DNA from: Oceanispirochaeta crateris
Lineage (GTDB): Bacteria > Spirochaetota > Spirochaetia > DSM-2461
DNA length: 64,000 bases
Direction: 5' to 3'
Assembly: GCF_008329965.1 (NCBI RefSeq)
Contig: NZ_CP036150.1
Span: forward strand, 62,001-126,000
The notes under the pieces are model-generated. The model saw only the letters and a list, made by a program, of their open reading frames with translations, did no database searches and was not told the origin of the DNA. Below, piece by piece: positions 21,019 through 30,642 of this stretch; positions within the stretch are counted from its first letter, which is position 1; each line of letters begins with the position of its first letter. The translations under genes and the position numbers were made by a program.

Positions 21019-21567
21019 TCTTAAAATAACCTCCTCAAAAGGAAAATACCGAATCCTTTAAAAAGGAAGTATTCCTTGCGGGTAAGGATAATACCTCTTG
21101 GTATATCCAGTACAAATCTAATTCCTGTTGTATACACGGTATCATGAAAATCTGAAAGTCTCTTCCTCTCTTTTTTTAGATATTTTTTGAATAATAAAGA
21201 CTATTATTTATAAATCGGTATTCAATATAGAAAAATGGATTTTAGAACCTGGATTCTGCTCTTTCAGGGATCTAATAGGACTCTTTTCGTTTCAGCTTCG
21301 AACGGGACAAGTTCCAGACTTTTTGTAATGAGTTTCGGTGTGAGCCGTGACATCCATTCCCGGGAGGCTTATGAAGCCAAATAAAACGACTGCGAGAGGA
21401 ATTTCTCTAGAAATTAGGCTCTCTTTAACTATACATTTCCTGATTCTAATGGTACTTTTCTTTTCAATTGTACTTTGATCCGCCTCTAATCGATGTTTTA
21501 GATAAAATCAATCTATATATAAAAATGACTGATGATTGCCGGCTTCTTGTGCGGCAAGGAGAAATAA
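21019..21567. other. Divergent intergenic region, about 550 bp
   Basis: This AT-rich stretch lies between speA (minus) and the helicase gene (plus). It holds a candidate speA promoter and an imperfect hairpin at 21068-21094 (GTATT-CCTT paired with AAGG-AT-AATAC). An AAGGAG site lies at the right end for the helicase. Between about 21240 and 21480 I see no open frame with a ribosome site, no tRNA fold and no repeat; a small RNA cannot be excluded. Confidence 0.5.
21088..21115 (-). promoter_or_regulatory. Candidate promoter of the polyamine operon
   Basis: On the minus strand TTGTAC (21115-21110) and TATTAT (21093-21088) are 16 bases apart. The -10 box matches five of six consensus positions. 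The predicted start is about 60 bases upstream of speA, inside the nearby imperfect hairpin, which could therefore be an operator. Confidence 0.4.
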
Positions 21568-23114
21568 ATGAAATTTGAACAACTAGAACTCTCTCCCCAG
21601 ATCCTCAAGGGTCTTGAGGTAAGGGGGTATACAAAAACAACACCCATCCAGGCACAGGCTATCCCGGCCATCCTTGACGGACGCGACCTCCTGGGGGGGC
21701 CCAAACAGGTACGGGAAAAACCGCTGCCTTTGCTCTACCGATTCTACAGCGCCTGTCAAAAACTGAAGCAAGCGATTCCGGAGAGCCGCGGGCTCTGGTT
21801 CTGGCTCCTACCAGAGAATTGGCAGAACAGGTGGGAGAGAGCTTCATCAGCTACGGTCAGTTTCTGGAATTGAGGGTCACCACACTCTATGGGGGAGCCA
21901 AAATGGGTTCTCAGGAAACAAGTCTGAAGCGGGGGACTGATATCGTCATCGCCACACCGGGACGCCTTAAAGACCATCTGGAGCAAAAAAATATTGACCT
22001 CTCGAAAATAGAAATACTCGTTCTGGATGAGGCTGACCGCATGCTGGATATGGGGTTTATCAATGATATTAAATCCATTATCGGCGTGATCCCCAAGACC
22101 ACACAAAATTTGTTATTCTCGGCCACATACGGCAATGATATTGAACAGCTTGCCAAGGTCTTACTTAAAAATCCCGTGTCGGTAGAGGTCAGTAAAAGGA
22201 ATACTGCTGCCGCCGAAGTCTCTCAAATACTCCATTTTGTAGACAAGAAAGACCGCTTTGATCTTCTGGCCCATCTCATTACAGAAGGGCAGTGGTACCA
22301 GGTCCTTGTTTTTGTTAAAACGAAACACAGCGCCGACAGGGTCGCCTCTCAGCTGAATAAAGTTGGCATTCCCTCAGAAGCCATTCATGGAGATAAACGC
22401 CAGGGAGCCCGATCCAGAGCCTTGAAGAATTTTATCAAGGGAGACCTACAGGCGCTTGTTGCCACTGATGTGGCTGCCAGGGGAATTGATTTGAAAGATC
22501 TCAGCCATGTGGTAAATTTTGAATTGCCACAGATTCCCGAAGACTACATCCACCGTATCGGACGGACCGGACGGGCCGGAAAGAAGGGGGTCGCCATCTC
22601 TTTGGTCTCTTTTTCAGAAAAGAATCAGCTCCTGAAGATTGAAAAAATTCTGAAGGCCAAGATTCCTCAGGTCGTTGTCAAGGGGTTTGAACCCAAGCAT
22701 GATATCAATAAGGTCTTGAAAAAGAACCGAGACAGCTCTCTTCCCGCGTCTCAGTCAAAGGATTCGGGAGAACGGCGCTTTAAGAAGTCCAGCAAGGAAA
22801 AACCTGCTTCCAGGTTTTCAAAAACAGGGGAAAAGAAAGCCTCGGGAAAGCGGACAGTCCGGAATGAGAACTCCAGAAAACCGGAATCCCGCCGAGGCAA
22901 AGCGGCTGACACCAGGCCATCCGCCTCTGCGCCCAACAAGGCAGGTGATCCTAGGAAGTGGGACTCCAGAAAAGGCCGGGGAGCCGAAGGTCGATCATCC
23001 AGCACCCGTGCCCGGGGGGAAGACAGAAGAGGCGCTTCGGGAAGGTCCGAAAAACCCGCTTTGGGCGGAAGAAAACGGAAATCCTCATCCAGAACCAAAC
23101 GTACCCGTCTATAA
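21568..23114 (+). CDS. DEAD-box RNA helicase, RhlE-like, with a one-base frameshift
   Basis: ATP-dependent RNA helicase. The N-terminal part (21568-21692) encodes the Q motif (TKTTPIQAQAIPAIL). At the G7 run 21693-21699 the frame breaks just before Walker A; reading one base back gives LLGGAQTGTGKTAAF and continues through APTRELAEQ, TPGRLKDHL, LDEADRMLDMGF, FSATY, VATDVAARGID and HRIGRTGRAG to the stop at 23114. The whole would be about 515 residues with a long basic Ser/Arg/Lys-rich tail. Cause may be a sequencing undercall (G8 expected), a real mutation or -1 ribosomal slippage on the G7 heptamer. An AAGGAG site lies 8 bases before the ATG. Confidence 0.88.
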
Positions 23115-23158
23115 TCCCGTCTTTAAGTCAGCAGACACTATCAATAACAATGATCACA

Positions 23159-23182
23159 GACCGGGAGTCTAAACTCCCGGTC
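23159..23182. terminator. Hairpin between convergent genes
   Basis: GACCGGGAGT and ACTCCCGGTC form a 10-bp perfect stem with a 4-base loop, between the helicase stop and the convergent RND gene. There is no long T-run on either side, so it is a weaker intrinsic terminator or an mRNA 3'-end stabiliser. Confidence 0.7.
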
Positions 23183-23199
23183 AGATAATTAAATGAAGA

Positions 23200-26100
23200 T
23201 TATCCTTGAACTTCGATGTCTACTTTCTTTCTCATTCGCCGGGGCATCTTTACCTTTCGGTGGCTGTTCAGAAGGCTGTACATTACGGGAGTTACAAAGA
23301 GGGTTATCAGGGTGCTCACCGCCAGGCCCCCCACAATGGTTTGACCTAAGGGGCGGATGAATTCTGTTCCCTCTCCTGGGAAGAATCCCATGGGAACCAT
23401 ACCCAGGATGGTGGTGAGGCTAGTCATCAAGATTGGTCTGAGACGGCTTTGACCCGCATTTAGAACGGCTTCTGTCACATCGGCTCCTCTGTGACGGAGA
23501 AGATTCGTGTAGTCCACCAGCACAATGCCGTTATTCACGACAATTCCGGCCAGGACGACAATCCCTACTGCAGAGATGATGCTGAAGGCTTCTCCTGTAA
23601 TCTTGTATACCAGAACGACTCCGATGAGTAGTAGCGGAATTGAGAAGAATATGATTAGCGGGTCTACAAGAGATTCAAAGAGGCTGGCCATTACGGCAAA
23701 AACCATGATGACTGCCACAATGATGATCACCATAAGGGGAGAACTGAAACGTTCGATCTCTTTGGCCTCGCCTCCGTAGGATATTCTAACTCCTTCAGGA
23801 ACTATATAGGCCGTTTCCAGAAGATTCTCGATGAGAGGCTGGATGGCGGTGACAGCCACACCCTCCGCCAGTCCTGCCGTAACATGGAGTACTCTCGTTT
23901 CATTTTCACGGTTGATACTCTTGGGGCCGATAGTCTCCACAAGACGGGCTACATTTGTTAGAGATATCCGCTGACCTGAAGCACCTCGGATATATTGTGA
24001 CTCCAGATCGCTCAGGGAGCTTCTGTTTTCAGAATTCAATTGCACCAGAACATCCATCTCTGTTCCGTTTTTCCAAAAGGTTGTAGGAGTCTGCCCATCC
24101 ACAAGGTTCTTGATTGTAGAGGCTACCGTGCTGCTGTCCAAGCCCAGAGCGGATGCTCTGTCCGTATCGATGAGTATCCGGTATTCCGGTCCCCCGTCTT
24201 CCATGGATGAGATAGGATCTTCTACCTGAGGGAGATTCTCCTTGAGAAGGTCCCTGATCTCCAGAGCTGTCTTGCTGGCAAGATCCAGGTCGTTTGAATA
24301 TATCTCAATATCCACGGCAGAACTGGTCCGCATCCAGCGTCCGGCCGAGAAGGCAAAAGTGGCTTCTGGAAATTGGTTTAGATAGGGTCTTATCTTATTC
24401 TGAATATCACTGGGTGTATCTATCTGATGACCCACTGGAGGCAGGGTTATTTCGATTGAACCCGTGTAGCTATTGCTTCCACCGCCCCCTGATGATCCTA
24501 TATTGAGGATGAGGTTTTCATACCCTTCAACCTCATCTTCCACGATCTGTCTCATCTCTTGAATGAACAATTCAGTCCGTTCCAGTGAGGTCCCCACGGG
24601 CATAGTTAGACTGATTCTGACGCTGTCATCCGTTCGGGGACGGGGCTGTAGATTCATTCCCAGAGTTCCGAAAAGCTGGAAGGAAATCACCATGATGACC
24701 AGTACAAGGGTCAATATGAGGGCTTTATTGCCCAGGGCAAAAACGAGGGCTCTGCGGTATCCCTTCTCTATCGCCACAAGGAACTTTTCGAGTTTGTTGT
24801 CCAGGAGAATCAGGACTCTGTTTTTAAGTGGTTTCTGTACTCTCGAATCGAGTTTGAGGTAATGACTGCTCAAGGCTGGAACCAGGGTGAGGGCCGTAAC
24901 AAGTGAAATGATCAATGAGAGAACAACTGTAAAAATCATGTCTTCAAACATCTGTCCCATCATCTCCAGGTTATCCTTCCAAATGATCAGAGGGATGAAT
25001 ACGCAGAGGGTCGTCATGGTGGAGGCGACGATGGCTGTGACCATTTCTCGGGAGCCCAGAATCGCGGACGGTTCCAATTTGGCTCCCCTCTCACGGTAAT
25101 GATAAATGTTTTCCAGAATGACTATGGAGTTATCCACAATCATACCCAGTCCAAGGATGAGTCCTGTGAGGCTGATCATGTTTAGAGTGAGATCAAAAAA
25201 ATACATCCCCATCATCGTAATCAGTAGGGCGATCGGAATAGACAGACCAATTATGAGAGTACTCTTGATATTTCTGAGAAAGAAGAAAAGGACAAGCATA
25301 GCCAGTATAGCCCCCTGCAGGGCAGCCTTATAAACCTGGCCAAGAGTATTGCGGATCATAGTGGTATTATCATAGAGAATAGAGAGCGATATACCTTCTG
25401 GAAGCTCTTGGTTGATCTCTGGTAGAGCATTGATTATGGTATCTGCAACCTGAACAACATTACTGCCTGACTCATTCTGAATCGACAGTGATATGGAGGG
25501 GCTACCGTTTACATAGACGATGGAGCTGACATCTTGATTGGCCTCGTAGACATCGGCAATGTCTTCGAGACGGACAACCCTGGAACGGTTTATTGAACTT
25601 GTGGTTTCATCTGAGTTCAGTGTGGCAATGACTGTACGTCTTATATCCTCAAGGACCTTGAATTTTTCATCAACCCGGAGGGTGTATTCCAACCCGTCCT
25701 TGCTGACAGATCCTGCACCGGATTGAATGTTCCGGGCAGATAGAGCCGAAGACAGTTGTGATAGTGTCAGGTTATAAGCCTCTAGACGGCTCTGGGAAAC
25801 ATCTACTTTGATGATCTTGGTGTTTCCACCCCGTACATCCGCCGAGGAAACGCCTTCCAGACGCTCTAAAAGGGGCTGAACCGTATCCTCTGCCAGAGTT
25901 TTCAGCTTATCTGGCGTTTCTTCTCCCTGAACGATGAGGGTCATAATCGCCCGGTTGGCAAGGTTGAATTTGAAGATGGCCGGTGATCCGGCATCATCGG
26001 GAAGAGACCGTGACACTCGTTCAAGGGAGTCTCTTACATCGTTTGTAGCATCATCCAGGTCCGTGCTGTAATCAAATTCCATGGAGATCCGGCTGTTGCC

Positions 26101-26358
26101 TTCGCTCGATGTTGAGTTCAGACTAATGAGCCCTGTGACATTAGATAGTTGCTTTTCCAGCAGCCGGGTGACGCTTTCTTCCACTTCCAGGGGGCCCGCA
26201 CCACTGAAACTGGTAGACACGGAGATATAGGGAGGACTCACCGACGGGTAGAGATCCACCGCAAGGTCGGGAACCATAAAGGCCGCCAGACCGGTTAACA
26301 GTGCCGTGAGGATCAGAATGGTTACGGGTCTTTTTACAGAGAGTTCTGTTATATTCAT
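23200..26358 (-). CDS. RND-family efflux transporter (HAE-1 type)
   Basis: Inner-membrane pump of a tripartite exporter. The 1052 residues start with the typical ITELSVKRPVTIL helix, show two large periplasmic loops and a repeated six-helix pattern, and carry the transmembrane motifs GMIVDNSIVILEN and GIVVNNGIVLVDY. In AcrB the equivalent positions are Asp407-Asp408 and Lys940; here only the first Asp is kept and the Lys site is Asn, as in the VDN/VNN subgroup. Substrate unknown. The ATG overlaps the adaptor gene's stop (ATGA). Confidence 0.93.
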   Translation of the reverse strand: MNITELSVKRPVTILILTALLTGLAAFMVPDLAVDLYPSVSPPYISVSTSFSGAGPLEVEESVTRLLEKQLSNVTGLISLNSTSSEGNSRISMEFDYSTDLDDATNDVRDSLERVSRSLPDDAGSPAIFKFNLANRAIMTLIVQGEETPDKLKTLAEDTVQPLLERLEGVSSADVRGGNTKIIKVDVSQSRLEAYNLTLSQLSSALSARNIQSGAGSVSKDGLEYTLRVDEKFKVLEDIRRTVIATLNSDETTSSINRSRVVRLEDIADVYEANQDVSSIVYVNGSPSISLSIQNESGSNVVQVADTIINALPEINQELPEGISLSILYDNTTMIRNTLGQVYKAALQGAILAMLVLFFFLRNIKSTLIIGLSIPIALLITMMGMYFFDLTLNMISLTGLILGLGMIVDNSIVILENIYHYRERGAKLEPSAILGSREMVTAIVASTMTTLCVFIPLIIWKDNLEMMGQMFEDMIFTVVLSLIISLVTALTLVPALSSHYLKLDSRVQKPLKNRVLILLDNKLEKFLVAIEKGYRRALVFALGNKALILTLVLVIMVISFQLFGTLGMNLQPRPRTDDSVRISLTMPVGTSLERTELFIQEMRQIVEDEVEGYENLILNIGSSGGGGSNSYTGSIEITLPPVGHQIDTPSDIQNKIRPYLNQFPEATFAFSAGRWMRTSSAVDIEIYSNDLDLASKTALEIRDLLKENLPQVEDPISSMEDGGPEYRILIDTDRASALGLDSSTVASTIKNLVDGQTPTTFWKNGTEMDVLVQLNSENRSSLSDLESQYIRGASGQRISLTNVARLVETIGPKSINRENETRVLHVTAGLAEGVAVTAIQPLIENLLETAYIVPEGVRISYGGEAKEIERFSSPLMVIIIVAVIMVFAVMASLFESLVDPLIIFFSIPLLLIGVVLVYKITGEAFSIISAVGIVVLAGIVVNNGIVLVDYTNLLRHRGADVTEAVLNAGQSRLRPILMTSLTTILGMVPMGFFPGEGTEFIRPLGQTIVGGLAVSTLITLFVTPVMYSLLNSHRKVKMPRRMRKKVDIEVQG

Positions 26359-27362
26359 AGATTGACCTCAACCTGTCTGACCGGGGTTCCTTCTGTGAGT
26401 TTATTCAGTCCCTGGACGATGACTCTGTCTCCTACATTTAGGCCTTTGATAATCTCAATTTGCTCATCCGAGATCAGACCCATTTCGACGATCCGGCGTT
26501 GTGCCAGGTCATTTTCATCCATGACATACACCATGGATTCTCCGTAGTAGGACAGAACGGCTTGAGCCGGTACGGCGATCGTATCCTTGCTTTCTCTGGT
26601 AATGAGTTTCATTGTTGCAAACATCCCCGGACGGATGCGTTTATCTTTTCTGGTGAGTACCAGTTTGACAGACAGGGTTCTGGTGTTCACATCCATCACA
26701 GGGTTAATCTCGGATATTCTGGCCTGGAATACTTCATCCGGGAAGGCATCGAAGCTGACATCTGCGGAGAGCCCCTCTTTTAAGGCCGAAATAAAACGTT
26801 CGGGTATATAGGTCAGGATGACCAGATCCTCCAGGTCGCCTATGGTCGCGATGGGAGTGGATGTACTTACCTTTGCTCCCACTTGTAATGGAAGGCTAAT
26901 GACCGTTCCGGAAATGGTGGATCTCACAGCACTGATGCTGTAGTTCTGACCGGGTAAGGAGGGGTCCACCGAGGCGATGAGTTCGCCTTTTTGTATGGTA
27001 TCTCCCAGGCTGATCATGGACGAGACCAACTTGCCGTTTGTATCGGAATAAATTTCAACGGTTGTCTCTACAGTGACATCGCCATTGACCTTAATATATT
27101 GACTTACATCTGTTTTTTGAACCGTATAGGTTTCTACGGCAATGGAGTTTCTGGTGGAGCTTCCTTGCCGAGGGCTCTGTCCATCCCCGCCTGCTGCAGG
27201 AGTCTGGGGACGGCTGGAAGAAGTGGCTCCGGGAGGAGCTCCTCGACCGGCTTCCTGATCGTCGGCCTTTAGGTTCAGGCTGATCATGACGGTAATTCCT
27301 CCGGCAATTAGCAGTAACAATATAATTTGAATAATTCTGTCAGTGATATTCTTTGCAGTCAT
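26355..27362 (-). CDS. RND efflux periplasmic adaptor (membrane fusion protein)
   Basis: Links the RND pump to an outer-membrane channel. The 335 residues have an N-terminal membrane segment (about 10-30), a low-complexity Gly/Pro/Ser linker (about 36-75), then split lipoyl-like halves (EIYSDTNGKLVSSMISLGDTI and STISGTVISLPLQVGAKV) with almost no coiled-coil hairpin between them, followed by the beta-barrel and membrane-proximal domains. The short hairpin is common in spirochaetal and Firmicute-like adaptors. No TolC-type gene is adjacent. It is first in a two-gene operon. Confidence 0.9.
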   Translation of the reverse strand: MTAKNITDRIIQIILLLLIAGGITVMISLNLKADDQEAGRGAPPGATSSSRPQTPAAGGDGQSPRQGSSTRNSIAVETYTVQKTDVSQYIKVNGDVTVETTVEIYSDTNGKLVSSMISLGDTIQKGELIASVDPSLPGQNYSISAVRSTISGTVISLPLQVGAKVSTSTPIATIGDLEDLVILTYIPERFISALKEGLSADVSFDAFPDEVFQARISEINPVMDVNTRTLSVKLVLTRKDKRIRPGMFATMKLITRESKDTIAVPAQAVLSYYGESMVYVMDENDLAQRRIVEMGLISDEQIEIIKGLNVGDRVIVQGLNKLTEGTPVRQVEVNL

Positions 27363-27416
27363 TTATGTCCTCTCAATATCTTATTGGAATCCTGAGTAAG
27401 CTTATAATTTACTTTG

Positions 27417-27429
27417 ATTATATCGATAT
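27417..27429 (-). promoter_or_regulatory. Candidate -10 region of the efflux operon with a palindrome
   Basis: A perfect TATAAT (minus strand, 27422-27417) lies about 55 bases upstream of the adaptor ATG. The 10-bp palindrome ATATCGATAT (27420-27429) overlaps it and could bind a regulator. The matching -35 box is poor (TTACGT, 16 bases upstream). Confidence 0.35.
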
Positions 27430-27524
27430 TCCGATGGAACGTAAGTCATTAGGGCTATTATGAGTATCGAAATTAGATTATTTTTTTGGGGTGTTTTGAC
27501 TATTTAAGTGTATTGGTATACACC

Positions 27525-28679
27525 ATGTCTATGAATGCAAAGTTTTTGGGCCACAGTGCCAACGATCTTTTCTGGTTTATCCTTCCCTTAGTTCTGCCTG
27601 CCCTTCTTGTCAGATATGAATTGAATTTTTCTCAGGCAGGAGGAATCCTGACGATGTACCTTGCGGTTCTGGCACTGTTTTCTTTTGTGGTAGGTAAACT
27701 GTCTGATAGGATTTCCAGAAAAAAAATCCTAGGCTATGGATTTATTTTGGCATCCCTGGGTTTGGCTTCTTCCGGGTTTGCCCCTTCTTTGACCCTTTTT
27801 TTAGTGTTCATCTCCATCACTGCCGTCGGGGTCAGTACATTCCATCCTGTCATGTATGCTGTTATTGATGATCACTATCCCAACAACAAGGGACAGGTCA
27901 TGGGTCTTTATGAAGGATTCGGAACAGGAGCCATTTTACTCATGTTTCTCGTCAATGGTTTTTTATTGAATAAAATCGGAGTGCGGGGAATCCTTGTTCT
28001 CACAGCGATACCGGCTATGATTGTTGGTCTTCAATATCTCTTGGGAACATCCATTCCTGAAAAAATAAAGGACCAGGAGCAAAAAGGGGCTAAATCCACC
28101 AGGGGCAGTGTCTTCGGATTCTCAATCCTCTTACTCAGCGTCATCTTTCGTGTCTTTAGTGTCACGGCAGTTCTTAATTTTCTTCCCACAATCTTTGTCA
28201 GTTTCCTGGGCTACCAAGGCGATCGCGCCTCATATGTTACGGCCTTTTATTTCGCTGGAGGGCTCGCCGGTTCTCTTATCGCCGGCAGAATTTCGGATAA
28301 ATTCAACTCATTTATCATTCTGATTACAGGAACAATCTTAATCATTCCTTCCCTTCTCTTTTTCTCAATGGAGCTACCAGGTTGGTTTTATTTTGTTCCC
28401 GTCAGCCTCTTCGGATGTTTCGCTTCCGCATGTATCATCAATCAGAATCTCCTGATTGGGCGTATGGGGAAATCTTTGGGGAAGGGAGAAGTCTTTGGGA
28501 TTCTTATGGGCGCCATGACCATTACATCTTCCCTGAGTCCTGCACTCTTTGGGCTTCTAATTGACCATATAGGATATTCTACAGCCCTGATTCTCTTTCT
28601 CATACCTTTGATAATCAGCTCTTTTCTCCTCATTTTTTTAAAATCCTTTACTGCGGCAAAGACAGAAGTGGCCCTTTGA
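27525..28679 (+). CDS. Major facilitator superfamily transporter
   Basis: Twelve hydrophobic segments in about 384 residues, with the MFS loop 2-3 signature GKLSDRISRKKILG and its weaker repeat GRISDKFNSF in the second half. The layout resembles the fosmidomycin-resistance (Fsr-like) branch; substrate is unknown. ATG codons at 27525 and 27531 are both possible and no clear ribosome site precedes either. TTGACT (27496-27501) and TATACA (27517-27522) suggest a promoter so close that the message could be leaderless. The gene is divergent from the efflux operon. Confidence 0.85.
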   Translation: MSMNAKFLGHSANDLFWFILPLVLPALLVRYELNFSQAGGILTMYLAVLALFSFVVGKLSDRISRKKILGYGFILASLGLASSGFAPSLTLFLVFISITAVGVSTFHPVMYAVIDDHYPNNKGQVMGLYEGFGTGAILLMFLVNGFLLNKIGVRGILVLTAIPAMIVGLQYLLGTSIPEKIKDQEQKGAKSTRGSVFGFSILLLSVIFRVFSVTAVLNFLPTIFVSFLGYQGDRASYVTAFYFAGGLAGSLIAGRISDKFNSFIILITGTILIIPSLLFFSMELPGWFYFVPVSLFGCFASACIINQNLLIGRMGKSLGKGEVFGILMGAMTITSSLSPALFGLLIDHIGYSTALILFLIPLIISSFLLIFLKSFTAAKTEVAL

Positions 28680-28729
28680 ATTATAATAGAAAACAGTTGT
28701 TTTAGTTTTACATTGAAAGGAGTTCCCAT

Positions 28730-29569
28730 ATGAAAAAAATAGTTCTACCATTTCTGCTGATACTGATGTTAATGTTCGGTTCCTGCCTTACTCTTCCTGA
28801 GGGAAGTGATTTTTCACTGGGCGATAAATTAGGGGATTCAATAGCTTCTTCTCTGGGATTGAATGATCTGGCAGTGGAAATGCAGGCTCTCCAATTCTAT
28901 GCTTTGTATTTTTCATATGCATTCTATGGGGGATACAGTTACGAAACAGGTTTTGCAGAGGGACAGGGACTCCGCTGGAGGTATACCACTAAAGGAGATG
29001 ACGGAAGTCTGAACAGTACCGAATATGAACGGGTCTTTTTGAAGGATCTGGGTGACAACAGTTCCTGGTGGCGTCTGGAGGTTGAGGCTCAAGAAGACAC
29101 AATGGTATATGAGTATCTTGTGAATGCAGAATCGGAATTTCTTAAGATTCGGTTTAAAGATCCAGAAACAGGTGAAATTGTGGAGTACATCCCCGAAGTA
29201 GAGGATGAGATGGCAGAAGATGAAGAGATGACTCTTTCTGATGAAGAGTATCCCGAGGAAGTTGAAGGGGATATTTCTGAGGAAGAGTATGAGAGCTATA
29301 ATAATTATGAATACATACAGGTCAGCAAAGGCGAAGAAAAAATAACCGTACCCGCTGGAACTTTCAAGGCGGAACATATGGTTTCAGAAGTGAAGGATGA
29401 CACGGATAAGGAACATCCCATAGACCTTCAATCTGACTGGTGGATTGCCGAAACTGTACCGGGAGGTGTTGTTAAGTACATCTGGAAGGACAATACAAGA
29501 GACGATGAAATGAACAGCGTCTTGGTTGATATCCTGGATGGACAAACAACAAGGATGAATTCTTATTAA
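28730..29569 (+). CDS. Predicted lipoprotein, function unknown
   Basis: 279 residues with a Lys-rich start, a hydrophobic core and a lipobox ending MFGSC at about residue 19, as in spirochaetal lipoproteins. The mature part has a strongly acidic stretch (about residues 145-190, many Glu, Asp and Tyr) and then a beta-rich domain with the phrase VPAGTFKAEHM, which recurs in periplasmic DUF3108-like or lipid-handling proteins; that link is weak. An AAGGAG site precedes the ATG. No family is assigned. Confidence 0.75.
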   Translation: MKKIVLPFLLILMLMFGSCLTLPEGSDFSLGDKLGDSIASSLGLNDLAVEMQALQFYALYFSYAFYGGYSYETGFAEGQGLRWRYTTKGDDGSLNSTEYERVFLKDLGDNSSWWRLEVEAQEDTMVYEYLVNAESEFLKIRFKDPETGEIVEYIPEVEDEMAEDEEMTLSDEEYPEEVEGDISEEEYESYNNYEYIQVSKGEEKITVPAGTFKAEHMVSEVKDDTDKEHPIDLQSDWWIAETVPGGVVKYIWKDNTRDDEMNSVLVDILDGQTTRMNSY

Positions 29570-29625
29570 TTTTTGACAGGACTCCTTTGGGAAGAAGGAG
29601 GGACACAGTATCTTTGGGAGTTTAA

Positions 29626-29832
29626 ATGGACAGTGGCCGGTGGGTTGTGATCATCTCATTTTTTCTTGGGATAGGGGGACTTCTGATCGGTCTGGGAGTC
29701 ATCAGCTTCCCCTGGAAAGAGACTATCAGTAAAGAGCATCGGGAGAAAGAACTGAAAAAAGTGGTTAAAACGAGCCTCCTGTTACTCCTTTTGGGAGCGG
29801 TACGATTGGTGGCCATGATCTATAATTACTAA
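29626..29832 (+). CDS. Small two-helix membrane protein
   Basis: 68 residues with two hydrophobic segments (about 6-27 and 49-66) joined by a charged loop, KETISKEHREKELKK. A GGGAG site lies upstream of the ATG. It follows the lipoprotein gene on the same strand and ends at a terminator, so it is likely expressed, but no family is recognised. Confidence 0.6.
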   Translation: MDSGRWVVIISFFLGIGGLLIGLGVISFPWKETISKEHREKELKKVVKTSLLLLLLGAVRLVAMIYNY

Positions 29833-29867
29833 AAGAGGGCCTTCTCATTGCTAGAAGGCTCTCTTTT
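29831..29867 (+). terminator. Intrinsic terminator after the small membrane protein gene
   Basis: AAAAGAGGGCCTTCT and AGAAGGCTCTCTTTT pair with a single G-T wobble around a 7-base loop, ending in a T-run. It separates the lipoprotein block from the hemolysin III-like gene. Confidence 0.85.
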
Positions 29868-29952
29868 GCAAATTCAGTACATTTTCACTATGCCTGCGAT
29901 ACTGTACAAGCCCAGACGCCTTTCTATAAAATGCACGTATCGGAGGATTCCT

Positions 29953-30630
29953 ATGTCTTTTTTTTCCACTTGGCTTGAGACTCACATTACTCTTCATTCA
30001 AATGATTCCCCTCAGGAAGAGCGGATGAACGGTATTACGCATGCCTTGGGAGCCTTGCTCTCCCTGATCGGTCTTGTTGCCTTGCAGCTCCGGATCATCC
30101 CATCCGGGAACAGAGCTGCCATAATCGGTACAGCTATATTCGGCATATCCATGATTCTGACCTACACCTCATCCTCTGTTTATCACTTTGTAAAACCATC
30201 CAATCTTAAGAGGTTTTTGAGGATTCTTGACCATGTGAATATTTACATTCTCATCGCTGGAACCTATACCCCTTTCTGCCTGGTTCTGCCTCCGGAGAGA
30301 GGACTTCCTCTTTTGTATACTGTCTGGTCTATCGTTGTTCTGGGCACAGTCTTCAAACTTGTATTCTGGTCCAAGGTCAAACCGCTTCATACCATCATCT
30401 ATCTGCTCATGGGCTGGCTGATCGTGTTTTATGTTAAGGATCTTAAACAGGTTCTGCCTTCTCAGGTGGGTGCCTGGATTCTGGGTGGTGGACTGTCCTA
30501 TACGGTCGGAACCCTGTTTTATGCCGCAAAAAAAATGCCCTATTATCATGCCGTCTGGCACCTGTTTGTTGTGGCGGGAAGTGCTTTTTTTTATGGCGGA
30601 GTCTATATTTACGCCATTCCACTGATGTAA
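29953..30630 (+). CDS. Hemolysin III / PAQR-like membrane protein
   Basis: Seven hydrophobic segments in 225 residues with the family's conserved points: EERMNGITHALGA, SSVYH, LDHVNIYILIAGTYTPF and HAVWHLFVVAG, whose His and Asp residues are the proposed metal site. The ATG at 29953 is chosen because GGAGG lies 6 bases upstream; an upstream in-frame start at 29848 falls inside the preceding terminator. Bacterial members are often called hemolysins, but a role in membrane lipid homeostasis is equally likely. The SDR gene begins 12 bases later. Confidence 0.9.
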   Translation: MSFFSTWLETHITLHSNDSPQEERMNGITHALGALLSLIGLVALQLRIIPSGNRAAIIGTAIFGISMILTYTSSSVYHFVKPSNLKRFLRILDHVNIYILIAGTYTPFCLVLPPERGLPLLYTVWSIVVLGTVFKLVFWSKVKPLHTIIYLLMGWLIVFYVKDLKQVLPSQVGAWILGGGLSYTVGTLFYAAKKMPYYHAVWHLFVVAGSAFFYGGVYIYAIPLM

Positions 30631-30642
30631 AGGGAGTCTATA

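Noticed and set aside
21819-23114. Separate short helicase gene starting after the frameshift
   Set aside because: It would lack the Q motif and Walker A; both are present just upstream in the shifted frame, so it is one gene.
29848-29952. Longer N terminus for the hemolysin III-like protein
   Set aside because: It would start inside the preceding terminator hairpin and lacks a ribosome site; ATG 29953 has GGAGG at good spacing.
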